Below, piece by piece: positions 25,288 through 34,075 of a stretch of 64,000 bases of DNA. The translations under genes were made by a program, and so were the position numbers. Source of the DNA: Pseudomonadales bacterium (GTDB taxonomy: Bacteria; Pseudomonadota; Gammaproteobacteria; Pseudomonadales; Ketobacteraceae); NCBI GenBank assembly GCA_020062665.1, contig JAGUVW010000017.1, positions 1 through 64,000 of the forward strand, read 5' to 3'. Each line of letters starts with the position of its first letter. Position 1 is the stretch's first letter. The notes beneath the pieces were generated by a model that saw only the letters and a program-made list of their open reading frames with translations, was not told the DNA's origin and searched no databases.

Positions 25288-26700
25288 ATGGCTACCATCA
25301 CCGCAGCCGGTACCGGATCCGGTATTGATATCGAAAATATCATCACCAAACTGGTCGAGGCTGAGTCCGTCCCCGTACAGCAACGTCTTGCGTTGCGGGA
25401 AACCGAAATTCAGGCAGAGATATCTGCTTTCGGTTCCTTGAAGAGTACGCTGTCCGACTTCCGGAAATCTCTTGCCAATCTTTCTTCACTGCAAAGTCTT
25501 GCCGCCCGGGCGGCAACTTCCAGCAACCCAGAATCCTTTACTGTATCCGCGACCAATGCAGCGTCTGTTGGCAACAGTCAGATTGAAATCGTCAACCTGG
25601 CGTCTGCGCACAAGATGGTGTCCTCCGCGAACTTCTCCGGGCCCGATGCGGCCGTGGGTGCAGGCTCGATCAATATCGCGGTGGGTTCAGCATCATTTGA
25701 TGTCACCATTGTCGGTGGCCAGAACAACACGCTGGCCGGCATCCGAGACGCAATCAACAACGCGGAAACCAATCCGGGCGTAACCGCCAGCATCCTGACA
25801 GTGTCCGATGGCATGGGTGGAACCGTATCCAAGCTGGTGCTGTCTGCCGATGAAACCGGTGCCGCCAATGCAATTACGGTTTCAGTCACCGGTGATTCCG
25901 ATGGCAATGATACGGATAACACCGGGCTATCGGCATTTCTGAATGGCAACATGGATCAGAAGGGAACAGCGCAGGATGCCTTGATCCGGGTCGACGGATA
26001 CGACGTTACATCGTCTTCGAATGTTTTTCAGAACGTGATTCAGGGCGTGACACTGACAGCGGTGAAAGCCAATCCGGGCGTTACTGAAAACCTCGGCGTC
26101 AGCATCGACAAGACCGCCATCAAAACCAATCTGACCACCTTTGTTGAAAGCTTCAATGCACTGGCAGAGACGCTCAAGTTCCTGACCAAATATGACCCCG
26201 AGGCCAACGAAGCAGGATTGCTGACGGGTGATTCGACCGTCCGTTCCATCGAAAACCAGATTCGCAGAACCATCACCGGTACCGTGGATGGTTTGGCAGG
26301 TGCGTTCAATTCGCTGGTTTCACTGGGTATCACTACCCAGCGCGATGGAACGTTGAAACTCGATGCCACCAAACTGGATCAGGCTCTCAACACCAACTTT
26401 GATGACGTGGCCAATTTGTTGGCAAGCGATGATGGCGTCATCAAGAAGCTGGATAACACCATCAATGATTTTGTCAAAACCGGCGGGCTGATTTCCAGCC
26501 GGAATGAGACCTTCCTCAAGCAGTTGAAGGATATTGATGAGCAGCGCGAGCGGTTGGAAATGCGCATGACGTCCCTGGAAGAACGTTTGCGGGCACAGTA
26601 CTCCGCAATGGATTCTCTGGTGGCGACGCTGAATTCCACTGGCGACTATATCGCGCGGCAGATGGAATCCATTTCCCAGATTACCACCAAGAAAAAGTAA
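25288..26700 (+). CDS. fliD: Filament cap protein FliD
   Basis: A 470-residue cap protein. N-terminal GSGIDIENIITKLVEAESVPVQQRL and the C-terminal coiled coil with RLRAQYSAMDSLVATLNSTGDYIARQMESI are the family's marks. The middle (about 90-280) is Asn/Thr/Ala-rich and holds the outer domains. The cap folds incoming flagellin at the filament tip. Starts a short transcript with fliS and the fliT-like gene. Confidence 0.94.
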   Translation: MATITAAGTGSGIDIENIITKLVEAESVPVQQRLALRETEIQAEISAFGSLKSTLSDFRKSLANLSSLQSLAARAATSSNPESFTVSATNAASVGNSQIEIVNLASAHKMVSSANFSGPDAAVGAGSINIAVGSASFDVTIVGGQNNTLAGIRDAINNAETNPGVTASILTVSDGMGGTVSKLVLSADETGAANAITVSVTGDSDGNDTDNTGLSAFLNGNMDQKGTAQDALIRVDGYDVTSSSNVFQNVIQGVTLTAVKANPGVTENLGVSIDKTAIKTNLTTFVESFNALAETLKFLTKYDPEANEAGLLTGDSTVRSIENQIRRTITGTVDGLAGAFNSLVSLGITTQRDGTLKLDATKLDQALNTNFDDVANLLASDDGVIKKLDNTINDFVKTGGLISSRNETFLKQLKDIDEQRERLEMRMTSLEERLRAQYSAMDSLVATLNSTGDYIARQMESISQITTKKK

Positions 26701-26721
26701 GGCTTACAGGCAGGAATACCC

Positions 26722-27141
26722 ATGAACATGTCAAAAGGCGCGCAGCAGTACGCAAAACTGAACAAGAGCACTGCTGTTGAGGAGGCGACTCCCCACCAGC
26801 TGATCCAAATGTTGTATCAGGGTGCGTTGGACAATCTGCAACAGTCCATCGGCCATATGGAGCGCAAAGACTACGAAGCCAAAGGCAATACCATTGGCCG
26901 GGCCATCAGCATTCTGGGCGGCTTGCAAGGTTTTCTGGATCACGAAAAAGGCGGCGATATCGCGCGTAACCTCGATAGCCTGTACGACTACATGATGATC
27001 CGGCTGTACGAAGCAACCCGTGAAAACAGCCAGCAGAAAGTCCAGGAAGTCATCGGATTGCTGAAGCAGATCAAATCTGGCTGGGACAGCATTGCTGAAG
27101 AAGCCAACAAACTCCATACCCAGCAGGGAAAGGGATCCTGA
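26722..27141 (+). CDS. fliS: Flagellin export chaperone FliS
   Basis: A 139-residue four-helix chaperone that binds the C-terminal helices of flagellin and keeps it unfolded for export. The pattern AKLNKSTAVEEATPHQLIQMLYQGALDNLQQSIGHM is the family N-terminus, and IGRAISILGGLQGFLDHEKGGDIARNLDSLYDYMMIRL the central block. Three bases separate it from the next gene. Confidence 0.94.
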   Translation: MNMSKGAQQYAKLNKSTAVEEATPHQLIQMLYQGALDNLQQSIGHMERKDYEAKGNTIGRAISILGGLQGFLDHEKGGDIARNLDSLYDYMMIRLYEATRENSQQKVQEVIGLLKQIKSGWDSIAEEANKLHTQQGKGS

Positions 27142-27144
27142 ATC

Positions 27145-27459
27145 ATGTTCGCGCAGGTGATCGACGGACTCAATGCCAGATTGAAGCAAGCCATTGCCGC
27201 TGGTGACTATGAGGAAGTTCGTCTGGTCGATCTGGCGTGCGTGAGGTTCATGAATGAAAACCTGCCGCCGCCACCCGGAACCGATGCGGCGGAACTGCAG
27301 GCGGTGATGGATAGCCTCGCGCGACTCAGTGCCACCTATGGCGAGGCCAGGGACAACTGCACTGCTGCCCGCAACGATCTTCAGCAGGCGCTGCAAACGG
27401 CCGGGCACAACCGTCGCAACACCATGCGATATCTTGACGTGGCGCGCAATCTGGGCTGA
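27145..27459 (+). CDS. FliT-like export chaperone (hypothetical)
   Basis: A 104-residue, wholly helical, acidic-basic protein that follows fliS by 3 bases, the standard place for fliT. Sequence similarity to FliT is not obvious by eye. What can be seen are a first helix (NARLKQAIAAGDYEEVRLVDLACVRF), a Pro-rich turn (PPPPGT) and two further helices ending in a basic segment. A chaperone role for FliD is inferred from position. Confidence 0.6.
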   Translation: MFAQVIDGLNARLKQAIAAGDYEEVRLVDLACVRFMNENLPPPPGTDAAELQAVMDSLARLSATYGEARDNCTAARNDLQQALQTAGHNRRNTMRYLDVARNLG

Positions 27460-27489
27460 ATGCCCCGGCTGCGGCCAGAGGTAAATGAT

Positions 27490-28692
27490 ATGTCCCTTCA
27501 GCCTGTTTCCCTCCCGTACCTCATTCCCGACATGCCGCCGGCTGAAGAAGTAGTGCCTTTTCTGCGGGAGATTGATGGCAATCGCTGGTACACCAATTTC
27601 GGCCCCCTTGCCACCCGACTGAACGATCAGATTCTGCGTACCCATTTCACGGATGACCGTGTGAAGCTTCTGCTGTGCAGCACGGGAACTGCCGCGTTGG
27701 AACTGGGCCTGGCAGCCCTGGGCCTGAAGCCGGGGGCGCGGGTACTTGTGCCGGCATTTACTTTTCCCGCATCGGCAAATGCCATCCAGAACTGCGGGTT
27801 TGAGCCGGTTTTCTGCGACGTGGATGAAAACAGCTGGGTGATGACACCCGACATCGCGCTGGAAGCCGTGTCGAGAGCAAATATAGATGCCGTCATGCCG
27901 GTGGCTGCGCTTGGGCGCCCATTGTCCGCGTCGCAGTGGGATCGCTTTTTTGAAAAAACCGGACTGCCGGTGTTGATCGATGCGGCGGCGGCGCTTGGCA
28001 ATCAGGAAGTGGGCCGACATATTTTGGTAGCGTTCAGCATGCACGCCACCAAGGCATTTGGTATTGGTGAAGGTGGCTTGCTCGCCTGCCAGAATGATAA
28101 CGTGATTGCCCGTGCGCGACGCATCTGCAATTTTGGTATGGATGCGCGGGGCCAGGTGGTGGGTCATGGTACCAATGCCAAATTGAGTGAGTATCATGCA
28201 GCGGTTGGGTTGGCGCAGATCGCCCGCTGGCCTGCACGGCAGCTGAAACGTGCGCGGGTTGACGCCAGCTATCAGGCCCAGATGAAAACGTGTAGCCATC
28301 TTTGGGTTTCACAATCGTTCACAGACAACGAGTCACTTGGCGAGAAAGTGCTGATTCCCCTGCCGGTGCGTCATAACCGCTCCACCATGCCGGTCCGCCT
28401 GCACGCGGGCATCCGCGTCAGTGTTCAGTCAGTCCAGGAACAGCTCGCTGCACAGGGTATTGGCACACGGCTTTGGTACAATCCTGGCCTTCATCGGCAT
28501 CCACATTGGGTGGCCTGTGCCCAGGTCTGTCGCGCGGGTGAATCGACCCTTGTCACCGTAGACAGGCTCAACGACCGTCTTATTGGATTGCCTTTCCACA
28601 ACTTTCTAACCCCCCAGGACATTACGTTCATCGTCGGCAATTTGCGCCAAATAGTTGAAAACAAGGAATATTCTGCTTCACTTAGCCAATAA
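27490..28692 (+). CDS. DegT/DnrJ/EryC1 family PLP-dependent sugar aminotransferase
   Basis: A 400-residue aminotransferase of the nucleotide-sugar type. The internal-aldimine Lys is Lys188 in SMHATKAFGIGEGG, preceded by LLCSTGTAALELGLAALGL (PLP phosphate site) and VPAFTFPASANAI. Such enzymes usually transaminate a 4-keto or 3-keto nucleotide sugar. ATG 27490 was chosen because AGAGG (27477-27481) is spaced 8 bases from it; ATG 27460 overlaps the preceding stop without a good site. First gene of the accessory island. With rfbA nearby, a dTDP-amino-dideoxy sugar is a reasonable guess, as in viosamine on Pseudomonas flagellin, but the substrate is not shown. Confidence 0.85.
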   Translation: MSLQPVSLPYLIPDMPPAEEVVPFLREIDGNRWYTNFGPLATRLNDQILRTHFTDDRVKLLLCSTGTAALELGLAALGLKPGARVLVPAFTFPASANAIQNCGFEPVFCDVDENSWVMTPDIALEAVSRANIDAVMPVAALGRPLSASQWDRFFEKTGLPVLIDAAAALGNQEVGRHILVAFSMHATKAFGIGEGGLLACQNDNVIARARRICNFGMDARGQVVGHGTNAKLSEYHAAVGLAQIARWPARQLKRARVDASYQAQMKTCSHLWVSQSFTDNESLGEKVLIPLPVRHNRSTMPVRLHAGIRVSVQSVQEQLAAQGIGTRLWYNPGLHRHPHWVACAQVCRAGESTLVTVDRLNDRLIGLPFHNFLTPQDITFIVGNLRQIVENKEYSASLSQ

Positions 28693-28717
28693 GGATTCTG
28701 GCTGAGGAAATGGAATA

Positions 28718-30583
28718 ATGAGCAACGACGATCCGCTGAAGAATGTGGACGCGCTGACGGTTCTACGACTGTTCGAAACCGACGTGACGCGCAGGCGCTA
28801 CAAACAGGCGGAAGAATGCCTCCTTTGGCTGCTGTCCAATTGCTCTGTGCATTCAGCCCAGCCCAACAAAGTCATCCTGCCCACCTATGACGAACGTGAA
28901 GTTACCTATGTGGCAACCCGTATCGCCAGCGGTGTTTGCCAGATGTTCAGCGACCCCGCTTTTGGTGTGGAAGACAGCGACTTCTACAAATTCGCCATTG
29001 GGCACGGCAGCCTGAAAGCTCTGCTTGAAGTGTCTGGCTTCGGGAACGCTGATCATGTCATCCAGAACCTGCTGGAACCAGTAGAGGCGCAGAAGACAGA
29101 GATCGTTTCCCGCCAGACCTTCAACAAGGTTCTGTTGCTGCACGGCATTCATTCAGAGATCAAGATCCCGTTCGAGCAGTATCTCCAGAGTCATCCGCGA
29201 CACATTCTGTGGATGGTGCTGCTGTCAGTCGCGACGCTGTTCTGTGTCACTGAGCGGGAGAATGCTGCACGGGACAAGCTGATCTCATCGATGATGCATG
29301 ATCTGGACGTGACGGCATTCGAGCCATCAATGCTGGGATGGTTATGTATTGGCTGGATGCACTGCAGCTACGCCACCATTGCCGAGCGCAACTATTTCAA
29401 GAAGACGCTCAACAGGATGCTGGTGCACTGGATGAAGCGCATTGGCGTTGAGCAGAATCAGGTGCAGAAGAAAAAGCAAAGCAGGAACAAGCCGGTTTTG
29501 CTGGTGGTCAACGAGTACTTCAAATCCGGGCATGCGATGTATCGATGCTATGCGCCGACCATCAAGGCGCTGCGAACGCATTTCCATGTTATTGGCATGA
29601 CCGAAAAGAAGGATTGCGATGAGAACTCAATAAAGTGCTTCGACGAGCACCACTATCTGGAATGGAGTGAGGAAATCGGCGGATCGCTCAAGCGAGCGAT
29701 CAAAGCCATCAAGGACATTCGGCCGGATGCGATTTATTATCCCAGCGTGGGCATGCACATATCGGCCATTCTGCTTGCCAATATCCGCCTGGCGCCGTGT
29801 CAGTTCATGAGTATGGGGCATCCGGCGAGTTCGCATTCAGACGTGATGGACTACTGTCTGGTGGAAGATCAGTTTGTGGCAGATCCAACGCAGTTTTCGG
29901 AAAAACTGTTTTCTCTCGAGCACAATGCAAGCAGTTTTGTACCGCATATCAATCAACCGCCCCGAAGTGAAATGCTCGAATGGAAGGAACCTCGACAAGC
30001 AGGGGAACCTGTAAGAGTTATCATCACGGGCTCCTCCATGAAGATCAATGCAGGGTTCATCAGTGTCCTGGCAGAGATTGCGGACAAGACCACCCGGGAA
30101 GTTGAATATCATTTCATACCGAATCTGAACAACCTTTCCCTCAGCCTGTTCCGGAAAAAGATCGCGCAAAAGCTGAAGCGCTTCGTGGTACATCCATCCA
30201 TGAACTATCCCCAGTATCTGCGCAAGGTGGCTCACTGCCATATTCACCTGAGTCCGTTCCCCTTTGGCAGTACCAATAGTCTGGTTGATTCCATGCTGCT
30301 GGGATTGCCGCTGGTGGTGATGCGGGTGCGGGACAGTGAGCTGCAGATCGATGCCGGCATCATTGATAAGTTGAATATCGATGCGCTCCGTCCCGCTGAA
30401 ACCGTGGAAGAATATATTGCAACGGCTTGTCGGCTTATTGATGACGATGATGAGCGCAGGCGTTTGACGGCGTTGCTGGAGGAAAAAGATATAGAAGGGA
30501 CATTCTTCGGTGATTGCGCCGATGCCCTCGAGCGATCTGCAGCCGGCATTCTGGAAATGGTTCTGAATCACCCATGTGCGTAA
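28718..30583 (+). CDS. GT41/HMW1C-like cytoplasmic glycosyltransferase, putative flagellin glycosyltransferase
   Basis: A 621-residue protein with an all-helical N-terminal region (about 1-245), a basic linker (KKKQSRNK) and a GT-B domain (about 260-600). The GT domain shows MGHPASSHSDVMDYCLVEDQF and, at residues 513-524, PFPFGSTNSLVD followed by a GLPLVV strand. These resemble HMW1C-type enzymes of family GT41, which put hexoses on Asn in N-x-S/T in the cytoplasm or extend them. No signal peptide or membrane helix is evident. It is the only recognisable glycosyltransferase in the island and lies 1.3 kb after fliS, so flagellin is the obvious acceptor. Family membership is judged by motif; acceptor and linkage are inference. 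An O-linked OGT-like activity is the main alternative. Confidence 0.72.
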   Translation: MSNDDPLKNVDALTVLRLFETDVTRRRYKQAEECLLWLLSNCSVHSAQPNKVILPTYDEREVTYVATRIASGVCQMFSDPAFGVEDSDFYKFAIGHGSLKALLEVSGFGNADHVIQNLLEPVEAQKTEIVSRQTFNKVLLLHGIHSEIKIPFEQYLQSHPRHILWMVLLSVATLFCVTERENAARDKLISSMMHDLDVTAFEPSMLGWLCIGWMHCSYATIAERNYFKKTLNRMLVHWMKRIGVEQNQVQKKKQSRNKPVLLVVNEYFKSGHAMYRCYAPTIKALRTHFHVIGMTEKKDCDENSIKCFDEHHYLEWSEEIGGSLKRAIKAIKDIRPDAIYYPSVGMHISAILLANIRLAPCQFMSMGHPASSHSDVMDYCLVEDQFVADPTQFSEKLFSLEHNASSFVPHINQPPRSEMLEWKEPRQAGEPVRVIITGSSMKINAGFISVLAEIADKTTREVEYHFIPNLNNLSLSLFRKKIAQKLKRFVVHPSMNYPQYLRKVAHCHIHLSPFPFGSTNSLVDSMLLGLPLVVMRVRDSELQIDAGIIDKLNIDALRPAETVEEYIATACRLIDDDDERRRLTALLEEKDIEGTFFGDCADALERSAAGILEMVLNHPCA

Positions 30584-30612
30584 TACCAAGACAATCTACT
30601 GGTTGCTGAGCT

Positions 30613-31761
30613 ATGTCAGACAGGACGGTCGAAAACAGGAATGCTTCGCAAGTCAGGCTGCTGGTGTTCCCGCTGGATATTGATAAAGCCAAAGAGGTTA
30701 TCGCGTTTGCGCGGTCGCTTGATCTGGAGGTTGTCGGCGCCAGCTCGGTCATGCGGGAATCGGAAGCAGGACGCTATCCAGTGGTGTCGTTCCATCGCTT
30801 GCCCTTTGTTACTGATGCGGCGTTCGAGCAGGCGTTTCTGACACTGGTTGAGGCGGAAAGGATTACCCATGTCTTTACGCCTCATGGTGTTATCTGGTCG
30901 CACCTGATGCAGTGTCAGGAGTCATACCCCGATCGTTTCCAGTTTCATCTCTGGCAGCCATCGCCCTATGAAGAGGATTGGCTGGCGCTGGCGCCCAGTC
31001 GTGAGTGGGCTGATCAGATGCTGACAGAAAAATTCGCCAATGCATTGCCGGATGACGTGAAACTGAAGGCACCGCTGCGGCGAGGACAACTGGTCAGTCT
31101 GCACCGTCGTTTCCTCGATATTCCCGGCCAATCCGACGAATGCAAGCTGATGATGTTGGCGCACATCGCGCGTCTGTTGCCTGTCGGCGATCTGGTGGAA
31201 GTGGGTTCATTTCAGGGGCGTTCAGCGTTTGCCATTGGCTGGCTGGCCAGCCACTACCAGATCGGCAATCTGGTCTGTATCGATCCCTGGGATCTCAAAA
31301 AGATCGAGCATCAAGGTGAAAAGGCACATCTTGCAACTCAGGAATTGCGCCGGGGCAGGGATTTCATCGATCTGGATAAGATTTTTCAGAGTTTTATTGC
31401 GGCGGTCGCATTGCTGGGCAATGTAGGTTACATCCGTGACATATCGGAGGCTGCCATTCATGTCTATCGCGATGCTGCTGCCCGCGGGCGTTTGCCCGCC
31501 AACGAATTGGACAGCCTGCCTCTGTCTGGGCAGATTGCCATGTTGCACATAGACGGCAACCATCGTTATGACTTTGTGCGCAAGGATGTGGATTTGTGGT
31601 TGCCCCACGTGATGGATGGAGGTTGGGTGCTGCTGGACGACTACGTGTGGGCATTCGGCGATGGGCCCAAACGGGTGGGTGATGAATTGCTGGGATCGGA
31701 ACAATTCGATCTGGCGTTCACCGCGAGCGACACGCTGTTTTTGCGCAAGAGGAAGACCTGA
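30613..31761 (+). CDS. Fusion of a pre-ATP-grasp-like domain to a class I SAM methyltransferase
   Basis: A 382-residue protein. Residues about 13-115 look like the Rossmann-type pre-ATP-grasp domain (LLVFPLDIDKAKEVIAFARSLDLEVVGAS, then an ITHVFTPHG strand). Residues about 175-380 are a methyltransferase of the Methyltransf_24 kind, with the SAM loop LVEVGSFQGRSAFAIG (Glu196), VCIDPWD, LHIDGNHRYDFVRKDVDLWLP and GGWVLLDDY. The stop lies one base before the ATP-grasp gene, which suggests joint action. A role in methylating or acylating a sugar before or after transfer to flagellin is inferred. Confidence 0.68.
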   Translation: MSDRTVENRNASQVRLLVFPLDIDKAKEVIAFARSLDLEVVGASSVMRESEAGRYPVVSFHRLPFVTDAAFEQAFLTLVEAERITHVFTPHGVIWSHLMQCQESYPDRFQFHLWQPSPYEEDWLALAPSREWADQMLTEKFANALPDDVKLKAPLRRGQLVSLHRRFLDIPGQSDECKLMMLAHIARLLPVGDLVEVGSFQGRSAFAIGWLASHYQIGNLVCIDPWDLKKIEHQGEKAHLATQELRRGRDFIDLDKIFQSFIAAVALLGNVGYIRDISEAAIHVYRDAAARGRLPANELDSLPLSGQIAMLHIDGNHRYDFVRKDVDLWLPHVMDGGWVLLDDYVWAFGDGPKRVGDELLGSEQFDLAFTASDTLFLRKRKT

Positions 31762-31762
31762 G

Positions 31763-32911
31763 ATGGCCAAGGTTTTGCTGGTTGATACCAATCTGGCTGC
31801 CTGGCCGATTCACCAGGCACTGGTTGCGCAGGGCCATGAAGTTTTTGTGGTGGGAGGTAATCCGCAGGATTATCTTGCCAATGCCTCGCCAAACTACATC
31901 TGCCAGGACTACGCGGATCGCAGGCGGATGGGTGTGCTACTTGAAGAGCTCGGGATTGATCACCTGGTGCCGGGTTGTAACGATTTTTCCTATACAGTTT
32001 GTGCGGATCTGAACGAGCAGTTCGGGTTCAGCGGAATCGACTCGGTTGTCAACACGCAGATCATCAATAACAAGGAACAGTTTCGCCGCTTTGCTCTGGC
32101 GAATTCCATTCCGGTACCCGCCGTGTTTTCGGTGGAGCAGGCGCTTGATTTCCTGCCAGTCATTGTCAAGCCGGTCGATTCCTATAGCGGTCGCGGTGTT
32201 ACTGTAATCCGCGACAGAAACACGGCGGCCTTGGCACAGGCGATCCATGCCGCTGAAGCCCAGTCCCGTAGCGGTCAGTATCTGGTGGAGCAGTACATAG
32301 AGGGCCAGCTGCTAAGCCATTCCGCGTTCCTGCGCGGGGAAAAAATATTACTGGATTTCTTTGTTGAAGAGCAGTGCATTGCCAGCCCTTTTGCCGTGGA
32401 CACCAGCAAGGTGGTGGCAGATCTGAGTGATACGGTCAGGGCGAAAGTTCGCAGCGCAATCGAGTCGATGGCTCAACTGCTGGGACTGGCAGATGGACTG
32501 GTTCACACCCAGTTCATTCTGCAAGGAGACGCTATCTGGATCGTGGAAGTGACACGTCGTTGCCCTGGTGATCTCTATAGCCTGTTGATTGAGTATTCGA
32601 CCGGTTACGCATATGCCCAGATGTATGCCAGTCCGTTTTTGGGAATACCGTTGTCCGTAGCGGGAATTTCAGGGGAACGTTTCATCGTTCGGCATACCGT
32701 GACCGTACCGCAGGAAACCCGTTTCACAGCCGTCGCTTTCAAACGTGCTGTGAGCCTGGCGGGATATTTTTCATTGGCGCGGTCGGGTGAGTTGATGGCG
32801 AAGGCGCCTCTCGGCAGGATTGGCATCTTTTTTACCGAATCACCCAACAGACAAGACCAACAATCCATCTACGACGATCTAGTACGGCGAACACTGTATG
32901 CCATCCGATAA
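31763..32911 (+). CDS. ATP-grasp family ligase
   Basis: A 382-residue ATP-grasp protein. It has a pre-ATP-grasp N-domain (VLLVDTNLAAWPIHQALVAQGHEVFVVGG), the nucleotide-binding strands VIVKPVDSYSGRGVTVI and YLVEQYIEGQLLSHSAF, and a metal-site segment WIVEVTRRCPGDLYSLLIEY. Such enzymes join a carboxylate to an amine or thiol through an acyl phosphate, so this one could couple an amino acid or other acid to an amino sugar made by the DegT enzyme. ATG 31763 was chosen because the family's N-domain begins there, one base after the previous stop. Its end overlaps the FkbM gene by 14 bases. Confidence 0.82.
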   Translation: MAKVLLVDTNLAAWPIHQALVAQGHEVFVVGGNPQDYLANASPNYICQDYADRRRMGVLLEELGIDHLVPGCNDFSYTVCADLNEQFGFSGIDSVVNTQIINNKEQFRRFALANSIPVPAVFSVEQALDFLPVIVKPVDSYSGRGVTVIRDRNTAALAQAIHAAEAQSRSGQYLVEQYIEGQLLSHSAFLRGEKILLDFFVEEQCIASPFAVDTSKVVADLSDTVRAKVRSAIESMAQLLGLADGLVHTQFILQGDAIWIVEVTRRCPGDLYSLLIEYSTGYAYAQMYASPFLGIPLSVAGISGERFIVRHTVTVPQETRFTAVAFKRAVSLAGYFSLARSGELMAKAPLGRIGIFFTESPNRQDQQSIYDDLVRRTLYAIR

Positions 32912-34034
32912 TGCCGGTGATGTGATGTCGCTTCCCCAGAGTGGCGAAGACTTTGTGAAGTGTGTGCAATCTGCTTTGCAAGCGGAGAGTCGCGGCCTGG
33001 ATTTGGCGAAGCAGTTCCTGGATGAGCGCATCGCTATTCCGCGCTACCTCATTGGCCGAAATGAAGATGCCCGATCGCTGCAGAAACTGATTGCAATCAA
33101 CGGTGTGATTGATGACTTCAGTCACGTTCAGATGGATGAGCAGGGGACTCCGATCGTCAAAAGCAGCGAGCTGCCGGAGGATGCCTGGGTTATCAACTGC
33201 TCGACCTCTATCAGTCCGGTCAATGTCAACAAGCGCCTTGCGTCATTGGCGTTGCAGCACTGCCTGGGCATCAACCAGATTGTTCTGGCGTCCGATGGCA
33301 AGCTGGCCTGGCCCTGGTTCGTCCGCGATCAGCGCAACTGTATTGAGCGTCGGCTTTCGGAATGGGCAGCGCTCTATGACAGACTGGCTGATGCAGAATC
33401 ACGTCAGACGCTGCTCGACGTTGTGCGTTACCGACTGACAGCCGACGCTGGGTATATGCAGAACTACTCGGTGCGCATCCAGGAGCAGTACTTTGAGGAC
33501 TTCATGGCCTATTCCCGCGAGCTTTTCGTGGATGCGGGTGGGTTTGATGGCGACACCACTGAAGCATTCTGTCAACGCTATGCTGATTATCAGCGTGTCT
33601 ATTTGTTCGAGCCTTCGGCGCAGAATATGCAGGCTGCTCAGAAGCGGTTGCACGCCTGCCGCGATATCGACTATCGGCAGGCTGCCCTTTCTGATCGGGA
33701 AGAATGGCTTGAGTTCGATGCGACGGCCGGATCTGCATCGTCGGTGTCGCAAGGCGCAGCGGAAAAAGTCAGGGCATGTCGGCTTGATGATGTAGTGAAC
33801 GGAGATGTGACTTTTATCAAGATGGATCTTGAAGGCTGGGAAATGAAAGCGCTTGCCGGGGCGGAACGATTGATTCGCTCGAACCGGTGCAAGCTGGCGA
33901 TCTCCGTCTATCACCGGGCGGATGATTTTCTGGATGTGCCGCGATTTCTGCTCGGACTCAACCCCGATTACCGGATCTATCTGCGTCATTACACGCAGGG
34001 ATGGTCTGAAACCATCATGTATTTCAGGATGTGA
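32898..34034 (+). CDS. FkbM family SAM-dependent methyltransferase
   Basis: A 378-residue protein whose C-terminal part (about 205-370) is an FkbM methyltransferase: ELFVDAGGFDGDTTEAF as SAM loop, VYLFEPSAQNM, and the catalytic-region strand VTFIKMDLEGWEMKALAGAE. The first 200 residues are an extra domain that I do not recognise; it includes SSELPEDAWVINCSTSISPVNVNKRL and may bind a sugar nucleotide or partner. FkbM enzymes O-methylate sugars and polyketides. ATG 32925 is an alternative start, 9 codons later. Confidence 0.8.
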   Translation: MPSDNAGDVMSLPQSGEDFVKCVQSALQAESRGLDLAKQFLDERIAIPRYLIGRNEDARSLQKLIAINGVIDDFSHVQMDEQGTPIVKSSELPEDAWVINCSTSISPVNVNKRLASLALQHCLGINQIVLASDGKLAWPWFVRDQRNCIERRLSEWAALYDRLADAESRQTLLDVVRYRLTADAGYMQNYSVRIQEQYFEDFMAYSRELFVDAGGFDGDTTEAFCQRYADYQRVYLFEPSAQNMQAAQKRLHACRDIDYRQAALSDREEWLEFDATAGSASSVSQGAAEKVRACRLDDVVNGDVTFIKMDLEGWEMKALAGAERLIRSNRCKLAISVYHRADDFLDVPRFLLGLNPDYRIYLRHYTQGWSETIMYFRM

Positions 34035-34075
34035 AGGTGTTGCCAGTGCTGGCGGCAGCTCCTCATGGAGGCGTT

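Noticed and set aside
26731-28299. Minus-strand frame of 522 codons opposite fliS, fliT-like and degT
   Set aside because: It covers three plus-strand genes, and its product has no motif.
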